Source: JADJOY01 sp046331705 [NCBI: bacterium]
Lineage (GTDB): Bacteria; JADJOY01
Length of the DNA: 64,000 nt
Direction: 5' to 3'
NCBI GenBank assembly: GCA_046331705.1
Contig: JAXLQJ010000013.1
Location: 1-64,000, forward strand
Numbering within the stretch: the first letter of the stretch is position 1; each line of letters starts with the position of its first letter. Below the pieces are notes generated by a model. That model worked only from the letters and a program-made list of their open reading frames with translations, searched no databases and was not told the DNA's origin. The translations under genes and the position numbers were made by a program. Positions 1 through 10,543 of this stretch are shown here, piece by piece.

Positions 1-124
1 CGCGGGTTCCGCACCACGACTGGATCACTACCCGTGACAGGATCCGCAGGCGTCGCCGATCGCTCACTCATCCGCGTGCGCCGTGAGCTCGGCGCTCGCT
101 GCGGCGTGCGGGGGAAGTGCGACG

Positions 125-1042
125 CTACGGCTGCGGACGTCGACTCGCCGACGGATCGCGTGCGCACCGGAAACCGATGGCGCGGCTCCACTGGGTTGGG
201 AAGTTGTATAGACGATTCGGGCTGCGCAGAAACGTCGAGTGCGAATCGTCCCAGGCATCCCCACGAATGACCCGCAAGTTGGTGACCGTGCTCTCGGGGC
301 CTTGCGGATCGGTGGCTGGACTCACCGCGTAGTAGCCCGCGTCGTACCAATCGCTGATCCATTCCCAGACGTTCCCGATCAGGTCGAGAGCGCCATACGG
401 CGAGGCACCCGCGGGCTTCGACCCCACCGGCAGCGTGTGATCCGTTCCACAACCCGCGGAGCCGAGCGTCAGCTCGAAATACACCGCGTAGTCGCAGGAG
501 GGAGTTGCGCTGCCCCATGGATACGTCCACGCGTCTGGACCGCGGGCCGCCTTCTCCCACTCGGCCTCCGTCGGAAGGCGCTTTCCGGCCCACGCGCAAT
601 ACGCCTGCCCGCGCGTCCAATCGACGCAGTTCATCGGATGCGTGCCGGGCCGGTTCGAATTCCAGTTGCAATAGGGATCGAGCGACGAGTTGGGGTCCGG
701 CTCCGTGCAGCCGGCGTCGGCGACGCAGGCTGCGTAGGCATTCACGGTGACTTCGGTGCGATCGATCCAGAAGGCGCTCAGCTCCACGGTGTGAGGCGGC
801 TGCTCGTCGCCGGGAATTCCCGACCCCGCGCTGGCGCCCATCGTGAACGCTCCGGCGGGGACGAAGACCATGTCGCCATCGCAGGCCACGGGTGGTTCGG
901 TCGCCGCCCACGCACAGGGATCAGCCGACTCGAAACCGTTTTGATAGACGATCACGGTGTCCGCCCGAGCTGGCTGCACGAGTACCCACGGCAGCATCGC
1001 GACGAGCACCGCAACGATCGAGCGAGTCGGCTGTGACTGCAC
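125..1042 (-). CDS. Exported SUMF1/FGE-fold protein
   Basis: Encodes 305 residues. I place the start at the GTG at 1042 because an AGGGGGG ribosome-binding site lies just upstream and a good signal peptide follows (hydrophobic core AVLVAMLPWVLV, then ARA before the mature start). The mature N terminus carries NGFESADPCAW, a version of the FESG...W tag found in five other exported proteins here. The rest is a formylglycine-generating-enzyme (SUMF1/EgtB-like) fold: MVFVPAGAFTMG, then WIDRTEVTVNAY, CVDWTRGQAYCAWAGKRLPTE, GNVWEWISDWYD and a terminal GFRCARD. The catalytic cysteine pair of true FGE is not visible near the end, so sulfatase maturation is unlikely and the role is unknown. It diverges from the repeat protein that starts at 1246. 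Confidence 0.8.
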   Translation of the reverse strand: MQSQPTRSIVAVLVAMLPWVLVQPARADTVIVYQNGFESADPCAWAATEPPVACDGDMVFVPAGAFTMGASAGSGIPGDEQPPHTVELSAFWIDRTEVTVNAYAACVADAGCTEPDPNSSLDPYCNWNSNRPGTHPMNCVDWTRGQAYCAWAGKRLPTEAEWEKAARGPDAWTYPWGSATPSCDYAVYFELTLGSAGCGTDHTLPVGSKPAGASPYGALDLIGNVWEWISDWYDAGYYAVSPATDPQGPESTVTNLRVIRGDAWDDSHSTFLRSPNRLYNFPTQWSRAIGFRCARDPSASRRPQP

Positions 1043-1245
1043 GGCACCCCCCTGACGACGCTGCCTGAATCCTAACCCGCCGCCCAAGAGCTCGCAGCGG
1101 CGAGCGAGTGAATCGCCCGCGAGCGGGACCGTCTGAGGGATGGCGCCGCCCCCCACGACTCTCGGCAGAGTTCGCGGTACTGTACGCGCATCGTCGCCCC
1201 CTCCCGCATCACTGCGAAGCTCTCGGAGCTTCCAAGGTACGAGCC

Positions 1246-4200
1246 ATGAATCGCAACGCCTCGCGCGCGCTCGTCGTGGGCTTCACCGTCGTGCTCGCAT
1301 CGTTGTCGCTTCCATTCCGCGTGCATGCGGAAGACCTCTTCGCCAACGACTTCGAGTCCGGGACGGTCTGTCCGTGGAACGACGCGTTTCCTCACGTTGC
1401 GTGCTGGAGCAATCCAGCCGGCGGTGACTGGAACGTCCCATCCAATTGGCGTGACGGCGTGGTGCCGCCGAGCGGCTCGAACGTCGGCGTCGATCTTCCG
1501 GTGCCGCCGATGACCATCACGATGACGACCGCGGACGCCTACGTTCACGAGCTGACCGTGTTCGCGAACCTGACGATCTCGGGCCGGTCGCTGACCGTCA
1601 CCGGCCTCGGCCGCGTGAACGGTCATCTGTCGGCGAGCGCCTCGTCCACGCTCGTCGTCTTCGGGGCGGGCGCGACGCTGGTGGCGAACGACACGCCGAC
1701 GGATCTCTCCGGCGTGAGCTTGCAGGCGAATGGCGGCGGCTCGCTCACGGCCCCGCTGGTGACCAACGTGTCCGGCGGCCGGCTGAGCGTGGACGGGGCG
1801 ACGTCGGCGCTGAACCTGCCGTCGCTCACCAACATCGACAACGCGTCGCTCACGACGAGCAACGGCGGGCACCTCACCCTCCCGTTGATCACCTCGATGA
1901 CCTGCGATGCGAGCAACAAGCCCTGCTACGGGAACAATCCGTTCTATTCGACGGGGACCGGCTCGCTCTTGACGCTGCCCGCGCTCACCACGTTCAGCGC
2001 CTCCACCGGCAGCTACCTGGAGGCGTATGCGTACGGCGGCGGAACCGTGAAGCTGCCGGCGCTCACCACGCTCAACCTCACGAACGGGACACTCTTTCAC
2101 TTCAGCGCATCCGGCACCGGCGCCGAGGTCGACGTCGATGCGCTGGCAACGCTCTCGCCGGCGGTGAGCGTGCTCATCTCGAGCGGCGGGCTGGTGAAGG
2201 CACCGAGCCTCACGACTCTCGCCGGCGCGGTCACGATGTCGGGCACCGGCAACGACTTCACGTCCGCGCTCACCACCGTCACCGGCTCGCTCACGGTGGC
2301 CGGCGCCACGATCGCGCTTCCGAGCCTGACGACGGTCGCCGGTTCTTCGATCACCGTGGGCGCGGGCGGCACGCTGACGCTGGGCGGCACACCGTCGGCC
2401 GCCGGCACGATTCTCTCGATCAACGGCGGCGGATCGCTGATCGCGAACGGGGTGACCAACCTCTCCGGCGGTCGCGTGAGCGTGGACGGCAGCACGTCCT
2501 CGGTGAGCCTCACCGCGCTCACCAACATCGACAACGTCTCGGTCTCGGCGAACAACGGCGGCCACGTGACGCTGCCTGCCGTCACCTCGATGACCTGCAA
2601 CGCGAGCAACAAGCCGTGTTACGCGAACAACCCGTTTTACGCCAACGGCACCGGCTCGCTGATCAGCATGCCGGCGCTCACGACGTTCACGGCCTCCACC
2701 GGCAGCTACCTCGAGGCCTACGGATACGGCGGCGGCACCGTGAAGCTGCCGGCTCTCACCACGGTCAATCTGACCAATGGCACGCTCTTTCATTTCAACG
2801 CGACGGGGGCTGGCGCAGAGGTCGACATCGACGCATTGGCGACGCTGCCGAGCGCGGTGACGGTGATCATCGCGAGTGGCGGGCTGGTGAAGGCGCCAAG
2901 CCTCGCCACCCTCGCCGGCGCGGTCACGATGTCGGGCATCGGCAACGGCTTCACGTCCGCGCTCACGACCATCACCGGCACGTTGAGCGTTGCCGGTGCC
3001 ACGATCTCGCTTCCCAGCCTCACGTCCGTGGCTGGATCGTCGATCACCGTGGGCGCGGGCGGCACGTTGACGCTGGGCGGCGCACCGTCCGCCGTCGGCG
3101 CGATTCTGGCGATCAACGGCGGTGGATCGCTGACCGCGAATGGGGTGACCGATCTCTCGGGTGGACGCATCACCGTGGATGGCGCGACGTCTTCGGCAAG
3201 CCTCACGTCGCTCGCCAACATCGACAACGCATCGATCACGGCCACTGGCGGCGGTCACGTGACGCTCCCCGCCGTCACCTCGATGACCTGCAACGCGAGC
3301 AACAAGCCCTGCTACGCGAACAACCCGTTCTACTCTTCCGGCACGGGCTCCTGGTGAACATGCCCGCGCTCGCGACCTTCAGTGCCTCCACCGGTAGCTA
3401 CCTCGAGGCCTACGGGTACGGCGGCGGCACCGTGAAGCTGCCGGCTCTCACCACGGTCAACCTGACCAATGGCACGCTCTTTCATTTCAACGCGACGGGG
3501 GCGGGCGCAGAGGTCGACGTCGACGCATTGGCGACGCTGCCGAGCGCGGTGACGGTGATCATCGCGAGTGGCGGGCTGGTGAAGGCACCGAGCCTCACGA
3601 CGCTCACGGGCGCGGTCACGATGTCGGGCTCCGGCAACGGATTCACGTCGGCGCTCACCACCATCTCCGGCGCGCTCACGGTGGCCGGTGCCACGATCTC
3701 GCTGCCGAGCTTGACGTCGATCGCAGGCTCGTCGATCAGCGTCGCCAGCGGCGGCGCGCTGACGATCACGGGAGCGCCGTCGGCCATCGGCGCGATTCTC
3801 TCGGTCAGTGGCGGCGGGTCGCTCACCGCAAATGGCCTGACCAATCTCTCCGGTGGCCGGCTGACGGTGGACGGCGCGACGTCGGCGGCGAGCCTCACGT
3901 CGATCACGAACATCGACAACGTTTCCCTTTCGGCGACCAGCGGTGGCCACGTGAGCCTGCCCGGCGCAACGTCGATGACCTGCAACGCCACCAACAAGCC
4001 CTGCTACTCGAACAATCCCATCAACTCCTCGGGCACCGGCTCACAGGTCACGCTCTCGAACCTCGCGACGCTCACCGTCACCACCGGGAGCGTGCTCACC
4101 GTCGGGGCAACGAGCGGTGCGAGCGTGGGTCTCGCCGCGCTCGCCACGATCGCCACCACCACCACCGATCTGACGTTCTCCGCCAACGGAACTGGCAGCC

Positions 4201-4760
4201 AGATCGATCTGAGCGCGCTCCATACGGGAGGCTACGACGCCGGCCACGTCACGTTCAGCGCCACCAACGGTGGAGCGATCGTTCTCCCCGCTCCGTTGAC
4301 GATCGCGAGCAGCGACGGCGCGCGCGCCGCGTCGAACCTCGTCCTCGCAGCCCAGGTGGACCTCGACGGCGACGGCGAGGCCGACACCCTTCGCGCCCAG
4401 CGCGGCAGTCCCACGCTCGACGTGGTCGCAAGCGCCGGACCTGCAGGCACCGGATCGGCCACGAGCTACCGCCTGCGTGCGCCCGCCACCGCGCTGGCGC
4501 TGGCGGACTGGGACGGTGATGGCGCTCTCGATGTCGCGGTGGCCGTCGCGGGAGCGAGCGGCGTCGCAGTGCTGCTCGGGGTCGGCGACGGCACCTTCGT
4601 CGCGGCGCCAGACGTCGCCCTTCCGTTCGTACCCCGCTCGATCGCCGCACACGACGCGAACGCGGACGGCATCCCCGATCTCGTGGTCGTGGACGACCAG
4701 GGCGAATCGCACGTCACGATGGGCCGCGATGACGGCGGGCTAACCGTACCGGGGCGTTGA
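1246..4760 (+). CDS. Giant exported repeat protein (one-base frameshift near 3350)
   Basis: Starts at ATG 1246 with a signal peptide (VVLASLSLPFRVHA), followed by NDFESGTVCPWN, the shared FESG...W tag. The body is a low-complexity beta-rich repeat of period 231 residues, with motifs such as LPALTTVNLTNGTLFHF and SMTCNASNKPCY. The C terminus has FG-GAP/VCBS-like Ca2+-binding strings (DLDGDGEADTL, DWDGDGALDVAV, DANADGIPDLVV). The frame closes at 3355-3357 directly after GTGSW, while the repeat continues in the +1 frame to 4760. Comparison with sister units shows one base missing in the codons for Ser-Leu near 3350. Repaired, the product would be 1171 residues. It resembles large surface adhesin-like proteins; no enzymatic domain is visible. 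Confidence 0.75.
1690..4200 (+). repeat. 693-bp tandem coding repeat, about 3.6 copies
   Basis: Direct in-gene repeats encoding 231-residue units. The anchor ACCTCGATGA (or ACGTCGATGA) falls at 1891, 2584, 3277 and 3969. Spacings are 693, 693 and 692, so the third unit is one base short, which explains the frameshift. Units two and three are nearly identical over long stretches, pointing to recent unequal recombination or gene conversion. Unit boundaries are approximate. Confidence 0.85.
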
Positions 4761-4946
4761 TCGATCGGCTTCGGCCGAGTCGGTCGAATCGGTCCGAGCG
4801 CCATCGGGAGGAGGCAAGCGTCCGACGAGCACCGAGCCGATCGCGAGCCTCGAGCGCTCCTCCACCACTCGCTGCACACGCGCTCGTCACCGACGTGCTC
4901 CGCCGGCGCCCGCGGCGATGCGATGCATGCCAGCCGTCGGCACCGA

Positions 4947-7900
4947 TCAGGGCTGAGCCAACGTCGCGAATCGAGCGAACAACGCCGCCGACATCGGTGT
5001 CTCGAGCTCCCACGTGATGCCAATGGGTCGGTCTCCACTTGCCTCACGAAATCGAAGCGGCCCAAGGAATACGTACGGCGAGCGCGCGTCCGGATCCGTG
5101 CGCACGAATAGGAAGAACGACCACCCGTTGCCCGGGCTGTCGAGATAACGGCGCCCGCTCGGGCGACTCACGCTCGCCAGCCCCTGCGTCTCCCAGTGGA
5201 AGAGCGACGGACTGATGGCGTAGTCGCGGTAGCGCGTCGTGGGCGAGAACGAGCGGCCCGACTTGTCGAGGGTGACGAGGAGCAGCTCTCGCTGGCCGTC
5301 CAGCTTCAGGATCCCGCCCTGCGGCGTGACACCCTTCCCGCCCGGCTTCACGAAGCCAACCCCGGCGACGATCTCGCGCCGCGAGTAGTGCCGGTGAAGC
5401 GCGAGCGGCCACTCGGCGACGGGGTACACGTCCTTCGCGAGCGGTACACGGTCTTCCAGCACGTCCGCCAGTTCGTCCAGCTCTCGCACGATGGCGGGTG
5501 AGCCTCTGAGCCACTCGACGGTTTGCCGTGGCTCCCGCACCACCCCGCGGTGCTCGAGCTGGAATGCCACCATGGTGAGACGTCGCTCGCTCAGGGGATC
5601 GACACGTGGCTCCTGGCGCCAGCTCCGAAGACGTGCAGGCTCGTCGACGTGCCGCAGCCACCCCAACCGGCGGCTCAGGTCCTTGGTCGCGGTATCCGCC
5701 TCACGGACGAGTCCCGCCGCCGCTCGGGGCGACGTCCGTCCACCACCTCGGTCGTACACGTCGTCGAGATCCCGTCCCGTCTCGGCGAAGGCGCGCCAGC
5801 GAGATCCCGGGTGTCACCGCATCCAGCTCGCGTAGATCGCGGGCCAGCGATCTGCGGCGGTGGCGAGCGCACGCTTGAGGGCGTGCAACGCGCTCCCGCA
5901 CGACGGCGTCGAGCTTGAGCACGGAGCCGCTCGGGGTAAGGAAAGCCTGCTTCCACCGCTTGGCGGAGGCGCGCCCGCGGGATCCCAGTCATCGCCGCAT
6001 AGAGCGACTCGAAGCGGAATTCCTCGCGGTGCTGCCCGATGAAATCGAGCACGAGGCAGCTCGACTTGTTCGCCGTGTATCCGCAACCCTCGCCCGAGCT
6101 GTTGCAGGAAGAGCGTGGCGCTCTGCGTCGGGCGGAGCAGGAGCAACGTGTCGACGAACGGCAGATCGATCCCCTCGTTGTAGAGATCACACGCACACAC
6201 CACGCAGATCTCGCCGAGCTCGAGACGCCGCCGCACGCTCGCGCGCTCCTCGTCCGCCGTCTGGCCGTGTACGGCTGCGGCCGGAATGCCGCGAGCGCAA
6301 AAGCTCCGTGCCATGAACTCGGCGTGCTCGATCGAAACGCAGAACGCGAGCGCGCGCACTGCGCGCACGTCCACGACGCGCTTGGCGAGCTCGGCGGCGA
6401 TGAGATCGACCCGTGCGTCGTTGCCCGTGTAGAGCTTCGACAGCTCGTCGACCGAGTAACCCTGCCGGGACCAGCGAACGGCGGTCAGGTCCGTATGGTC
6501 AGCGATGCCGTAGTACTCGAATGGCACGAGCAGTTGACGCTCGAGCGCGTGCCAGAGCCTGAGCTCCGCCGCGATTCGCCCATCGAAGTCGGGCAAGAGC
6601 GACCTACCATCGGATCGCTCCGGCGTAGCCGTGAGTCCAACGAGAATCGCGGGACGCAGATACGCCGCGAGCGTGTGGTAGGAATCCGCGGGGAGGTGAT
6701 GGCATTCGTCGATCACGACGTGTGCGAAGTGATCGGCGGAAACGCGAGCGGCGAGTCCGCGTGATGCGCTCTGCACCGATGCAAAGACGTGCTCCCAGCG
6801 CTGCGGCTCTCGTCCATCGACGAAGAGCTCGCCGAACGCCGGCTCACGCAGGACCTGACGGAACGTCGCCTGCGCCTGCTCGAGAATCTCCTTTCGATGC
6901 GCGACGAAGAGCAGGCGGGGGCGAACGCCGAGCTTGGCTGCCTGGCGCTGATAGTCGAACGCAGCGATGACCGTCTTTCCGGTTCCGGTCGCCGCGACGA
7001 CCAGGTTCCGCATGTGCCCACGCAGCGACCGCTCGGCTTCAAGCTGATCGAGAATCTCCGCCTGGAACGGATACGGACGCGGCGTCAGCAACGAGAGGAT
7101 CGCGCCCCGGCTCGAACTGCGCTCCGCACCGAGAGCATCGCGCAAGCGCCCCACGCAGGTGGACGAGTCGGGGTCGTACCGCTCGAACTCGTCGTCGTTC
7201 CACAGGCTCTCGAAGGTGCCCTCGAACTTCTCGATCACATGCGGGAGGTCGACCGCGGAAGCCTTCACCATCCACTCGTGCCCGGCGCCCAGCGCCGTGG
7301 CCGTGAGGTTCGCAGAGCCGACGTATGCCGGTGGAGAGACCGTTCCTGCCGTCGAAGGCCACGCCTTCGCGTGTAACCGAGTCCGACGAACGTCGTACGA
7401 TATGCGAACCTCGACGCTGGCGAGGCGCGCCCAGAGCACGTCGAGAGCGGCGACTTCGGTCGTGCCGGTGAAGACCGTCGTGAGCACGCGCACGCGCGCG
7501 CCACCGAGGACGAGCTCGCTCGAGCTCTTCGCGGATCGCGCGAATCCCGCCTTGGGTGATGAACGCGGCGAGGACGTCGATCCCATCGGCCGAGGCGATC
7601 TCGCGCCCGAGCTCACCGCCGAGTGCCGGTTCGGTGCGGGCACGTGTAGAGCAGCACGTCGTCGAGGACAGCGGTGAGGCCGGCACTCGGCAGCGCTGCG
7701 GTCCGATGGACCGAAAGGAGGGTACGTGGCGGTGGATCCACGTTCGCCTTGGTGACATCTAGGCTCGGCGCAGCTCGGGCGAGGCTGTCGACGATGGTGG
7801 TTGCGAGCGCAAGCTGGTCGCCCACGTCCTTCGTATCCCGCAGAACCCGCTCGATCTCGCCGGCGAGATGACGCGCCAGCAGCCTCGGGAGGTCGGCCGG

Positions 7901-8010
7901 CGACAACAGAGCGTGCTCGGCGCGCGCGGGCGCGATGGCGCTCAGCTGGCGTGCGAAGATCCACGGTCAGCAGATGTTCGTAGATGCCCTCGGCGAGCGG
8001 CCTCTCGGTC
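4947..8010 (-). pseudogene. PLD nuclease-SF2 helicase-DUF3427 gene, disrupted by about ten indels
   Basis: Reading the minus strand across frames recovers one protein of about 1000 residues. The N terminus has GIYEHLLT and a helical segment (SPADLPRLLARHLAGEIERV). A phospholipase-D-like domain follows, with RTRLHAKAW and VGSANLTATAL (the HxK...N signature). Then comes an SF2 helicase with Walker A AATGTGKT, Walker B VVIDECHH, motif III GLTATPERSDG and motif VI QQLGRGLR. The C terminus is DUF3427 (FHWETQGLASVSRPSGRRYL, SFFLFVRT). The frame changes near 7955, 7640, 7525, 7370, 7330, 6105, 5930, 5895, 5825 and 5780. The middle 1.2 kb is open. I see indels but no clear substitution-type stop codons, so recent inactivation or assembly error are both possible. 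Homologues are often annotated as DNA repair or defence helicases; that role is inferred. Confidence 0.75.
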
Positions 8011-8440
8011 GTTGCACGCTCGGAAGCGCTCGAGCGTGTCCGAATGCACAACTCCCCCGGCACCCCAGCAAGCCGCGGTTGCTGGCGAGTCGTTGACGGC
8101 GCGGTGATTCCAACTGCCGGGGTGACCCTGCCGGCATACTGGTGCGCGCGCGTTCTCGACTCCGCGTACGTCCGGCTCACTCACTGCCGCGCCGACCGAG
8201 ACGTGCGCGAACCGGCTCCGCGCTCGAGCGACTGCCGACTCGACCAGCGCACGATGCCTGAGGTCCGGATCGCCTTCCGGCGCTGCAGCCGATCGGTGAT
8301 GGATCGACCGTGCGACCTCGGCACGCTGCCAAGGCGGTTCCCCACGCTCCGTTTCTCACCGCGAGCTTGCCAAGCATGTCACCGCAATTGCGCGCCGCTC
8401 GCCCGCCGCACCACGCGCCGATCCGCTAACCTCGCGCGCC

Positions 8441-10240
8441 ATGGCGACTCCTCCCGTCGATCGTCCGCTGGTGCGTGATCCCCGCCGACTGCGTCCCGCG
8501 CTCGCGCCGATCTTGCCATTCGTGCGGCCGTACAAGGCCGCCATCGCGGGTGCGCTCGCGGCGCTGGTGTTCACGGCGGGCTGCACGCTCGCGATCGGAC
8601 AGGGCCTCAAGTTCATGATCGACCGCGGGCTCGCGACCGGCTCGCCGGAGATGCTGCGCCAGAGCGTCGGCTGGTTCTTGCTGGTGGTCGTACTCATGGC
8701 GGTCGGCACGTTCACACGCTTCTTCCTGGTCTCGTGGCTCGGTGAGCGCGTGAGCGCCGACTTGAGGCGCGCGGTCTTCGATCACGTGGTGACGCTCGAG
8801 CCGGCCTTCTTCGAGACCAACTCGCCGCGTGAGATCCAGACCCGCATCACGACCGACACCACGCTGCTCGAGACCGTGATCGGCTCCTCGGTCTCGATCG
8901 CGCTCCGCAATCTGCTCACGTTCCTGGGTGGGCTGGTGCTGCTGTTCGTGACCGACCCCAGGCTCACCGGCACGGTGCTCGCGTGCGTGCCGGTGGTGAT
9001 CGCGCCGATCCTGGTCTTCGGCCGGCGGGTGCGGCGGCTCTCGCGAGCCAGCCAGGATCGGGTCGCGGACGTGGGCGCCTTCGTGGGCGAGACGCTCGGC
9101 AGCATCAAGATCGTGCAGGCCCACAACCACGAGCCGCTCGACCGCGCCGCCTTCGGCGCACGCGTCGAGTCCGCGTTCGCCGCGGCGGTGCGGCGCATTC
9201 GGCAGCGCGCGGTGCTCACCACGGTGGTCATCGTGCTGGTGCTGGGCGCCGTCGGCTTCCTCATCTGGCAGGGCGGCAACGACGTGCTGGCGGGCCGCAT
9301 CACCGGCGGCGAGCTCGCCGCATTCGTGTTCTACGCGATCATGGTCGGCGGCGCCGTGGGCGCGATCAGTGAGGTCTACGGCGACTTGCAGCGCGCCGCG
9401 GGCGCCACCGAGCGGCTCTCGGAGCTGCTCGCCGTCGAGCCGCGCATCGCAAGCGCCGCCACGCCGCGGGCGCTCGCCAAGCCGGTGCGCGGCGCGCTCT
9501 CGATCCGGAGCGTCGGTTTCGCATACCCCTCGCGCCCGGACCCTCCCGCGCTCGGCGACCTGAGCCTCGACATCGCCGCGGGCGAGCGCGTGGCACTGGT
9601 CGGCCCGTCGGGTGCGGGAAAGTCGACACTCTTCGAGCTGCTGCTCCGGTTCTACGATCCAGCGCGCGGCACGATCCTGCTCGACGGCGTCGACCTGCGC
9701 GAGCTCGCGCTGGAAGAGCTGCGCCGTCACGTGGCACTGGTCCCGCAGCAGCCCACGCTCTTCAGCACGACCGTCGCCGAGAACATCCGCTACGGCCGCC
9801 CCGATGCGAGCGACGCCGAAGTGCGCGCCGCCGCCGATGCGGCCTACGCGAGCGAGTTCATCGACCGGCTGCCGGACGGCTACGCGACCCATTTGGGCGA
9901 GAGCGGAGTGCGCCTCTCGGGCGGACAACGTCAGCGCATGGCGATCGCGCGAGCGTTGCTCAGGAACCCCGAGGTGCTGTTGCTCGACGAGGCGACCAGC
10001 GCCCTCGACGCCGAGAGCGAAGCTGTGGTGCAGCGAGCCCTCGACGTGCTCATGCGCGGGCGAACCAGCATCGTGATCGCCCACCGCCTCGCCACCGTGG
10101 TCGACGCGCACCGCATCGTGGTGCTCGACCACGGGCAGCTCGTCGCGGTCGGAACGCACGCCGAGTTGCTGCGCTCGTGCGACCTCTACGCGCGCCTCGC
10201 CGAGCTCCAGTTCAGCGACGTACGAGCGATGACGGCCTGA
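8441..10240 (+). CDS. ABC exporter, fused permease and ATPase (MsbA-related)
   Basis: 599-residue half-transporter. The N-terminal half is an exporter-type membrane domain of about six helices (for example AAIAGALAALVFTAG, FLLVVVLMAVGTF, VIVLVLGAVGFLIW). The C-terminal ATPase has Walker A GPSGAGKST near residue 388, a Q-loop in VALVPQQPTLF, signature LSGGQRQ near 492, Walker B LLLDEAT near 513 and the switch histidine in IAHRL. The organisation fits the MsbA-related exporters seen in proteobacteria; the cargo (lipid, peptide or drug) cannot be read from sequence. The gene is intact. A degraded piece of its 3' end occurs again at about 16978-17072. Confidence 0.92.
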   Translation: MATPPVDRPLVRDPRRLRPALAPILPFVRPYKAAIAGALAALVFTAGCTLAIGQGLKFMIDRGLATGSPEMLRQSVGWFLLVVVLMAVGTFTRFFLVSWLGERVSADLRRAVFDHVVTLEPAFFETNSPREIQTRITTDTTLLETVIGSSVSIALRNLLTFLGGLVLLFVTDPRLTGTVLACVPVVIAPILVFGRRVRRLSRASQDRVADVGAFVGETLGSIKIVQAHNHEPLDRAAFGARVESAFAAAVRRIRQRAVLTTVVIVLVLGAVGFLIWQGGNDVLAGRITGGELAAFVFYAIMVGGAVGAISEVYGDLQRAAGATERLSELLAVEPRIASAATPRALAKPVRGALSIRSVGFAYPSRPDPPALGDLSLDIAAGERVALVGPSGAGKSTLFELLLRFYDPARGTILLDGVDLRELALEELRRHVALVPQQPTLFSTTVAENIRYGRPDASDAEVRAAADAAYASEFIDRLPDGYATHLGESGVRLSGGQRQRMAIARALLRNPEVLLLDEATSALDAESEAVVQRALDVLMRGRTSIVIAHRLATVVDAHRIVVLDHGQLVAVGTHAELLRSCDLYARLAELQFSDVRAMTA

Positions 10241-10543
10241 GTCGCTGTCCGGACTCGGTGTGGTCGGCGCCGATCGTGGATGCGGGCATGCATCCCACGG
10301 CCGCGCCGCGCACGCCTGCGTCGAACTGCTCGACCGCGCAACGTCCGGTCATTCGTGGCGACCCTGCCACAAACGTTTCTGGAGGCTGAAACGGAAGTTG
10401 CCGTCGCCGGTCGGTGTACGGGTTCCATTCGTGAAACTGCAGCAAATTTAGATCGACGATCCGTGCTATTACCGGCTCGGTTCTTGCTGATCGAGGGAAG
10501 GACCCTCGATCGTGGGCACGATCACACGCCCGTACGCCCTCGA
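10241..10543. other. Non-coding gap between the ABC gene and first CSLREA gene
   Basis: No convincing gene. The gap holds an AT-richer stretch around 10430-10480 that could carry a promoter for the CSLREA pair, and the hairpin at 10489-10511. Weakly related sequence recurs upstream of the third CSLREA gene (about 17280-17570), consistent with the segmental duplication. Confidence 0.6.
10489..10511 (+). promoter_or_regulatory. Perfect hairpin with Shine-Dalgarno-like loop
   Basis: GATCGAGGG (10489-10497) and CCCTCGATC (10503-10511) form a perfect nine-pair inverted repeat. The five-base loop AAGGA resembles a ribosome-binding core. It lies 32 bases before the chosen ATG of the first CSLREA gene. 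It may be an operator, an RNA control hairpin or the ABC gene's terminator; there is no following T-run. Confidence 0.4.

Noticed and set aside
1072-3258. Open frame of 728 residues antisense to the repeat protein
   Set aside because: Extremely Arg-rich, repetitive, no domain; it mirrors the repeats on the other strand and is a GC-rich shadow frame.
1690-4200. Regularly spaced repeats considered as a CRISPR array
   Set aside because: Units are 693 bases, coding, and continuous without spacers.
8426-10159. Open frame of 577 residues opposite the ABC transporter
   Set aside because: His/Arg/Glu-rich composition with no motif; typical antisense shadow of a high-GC gene.
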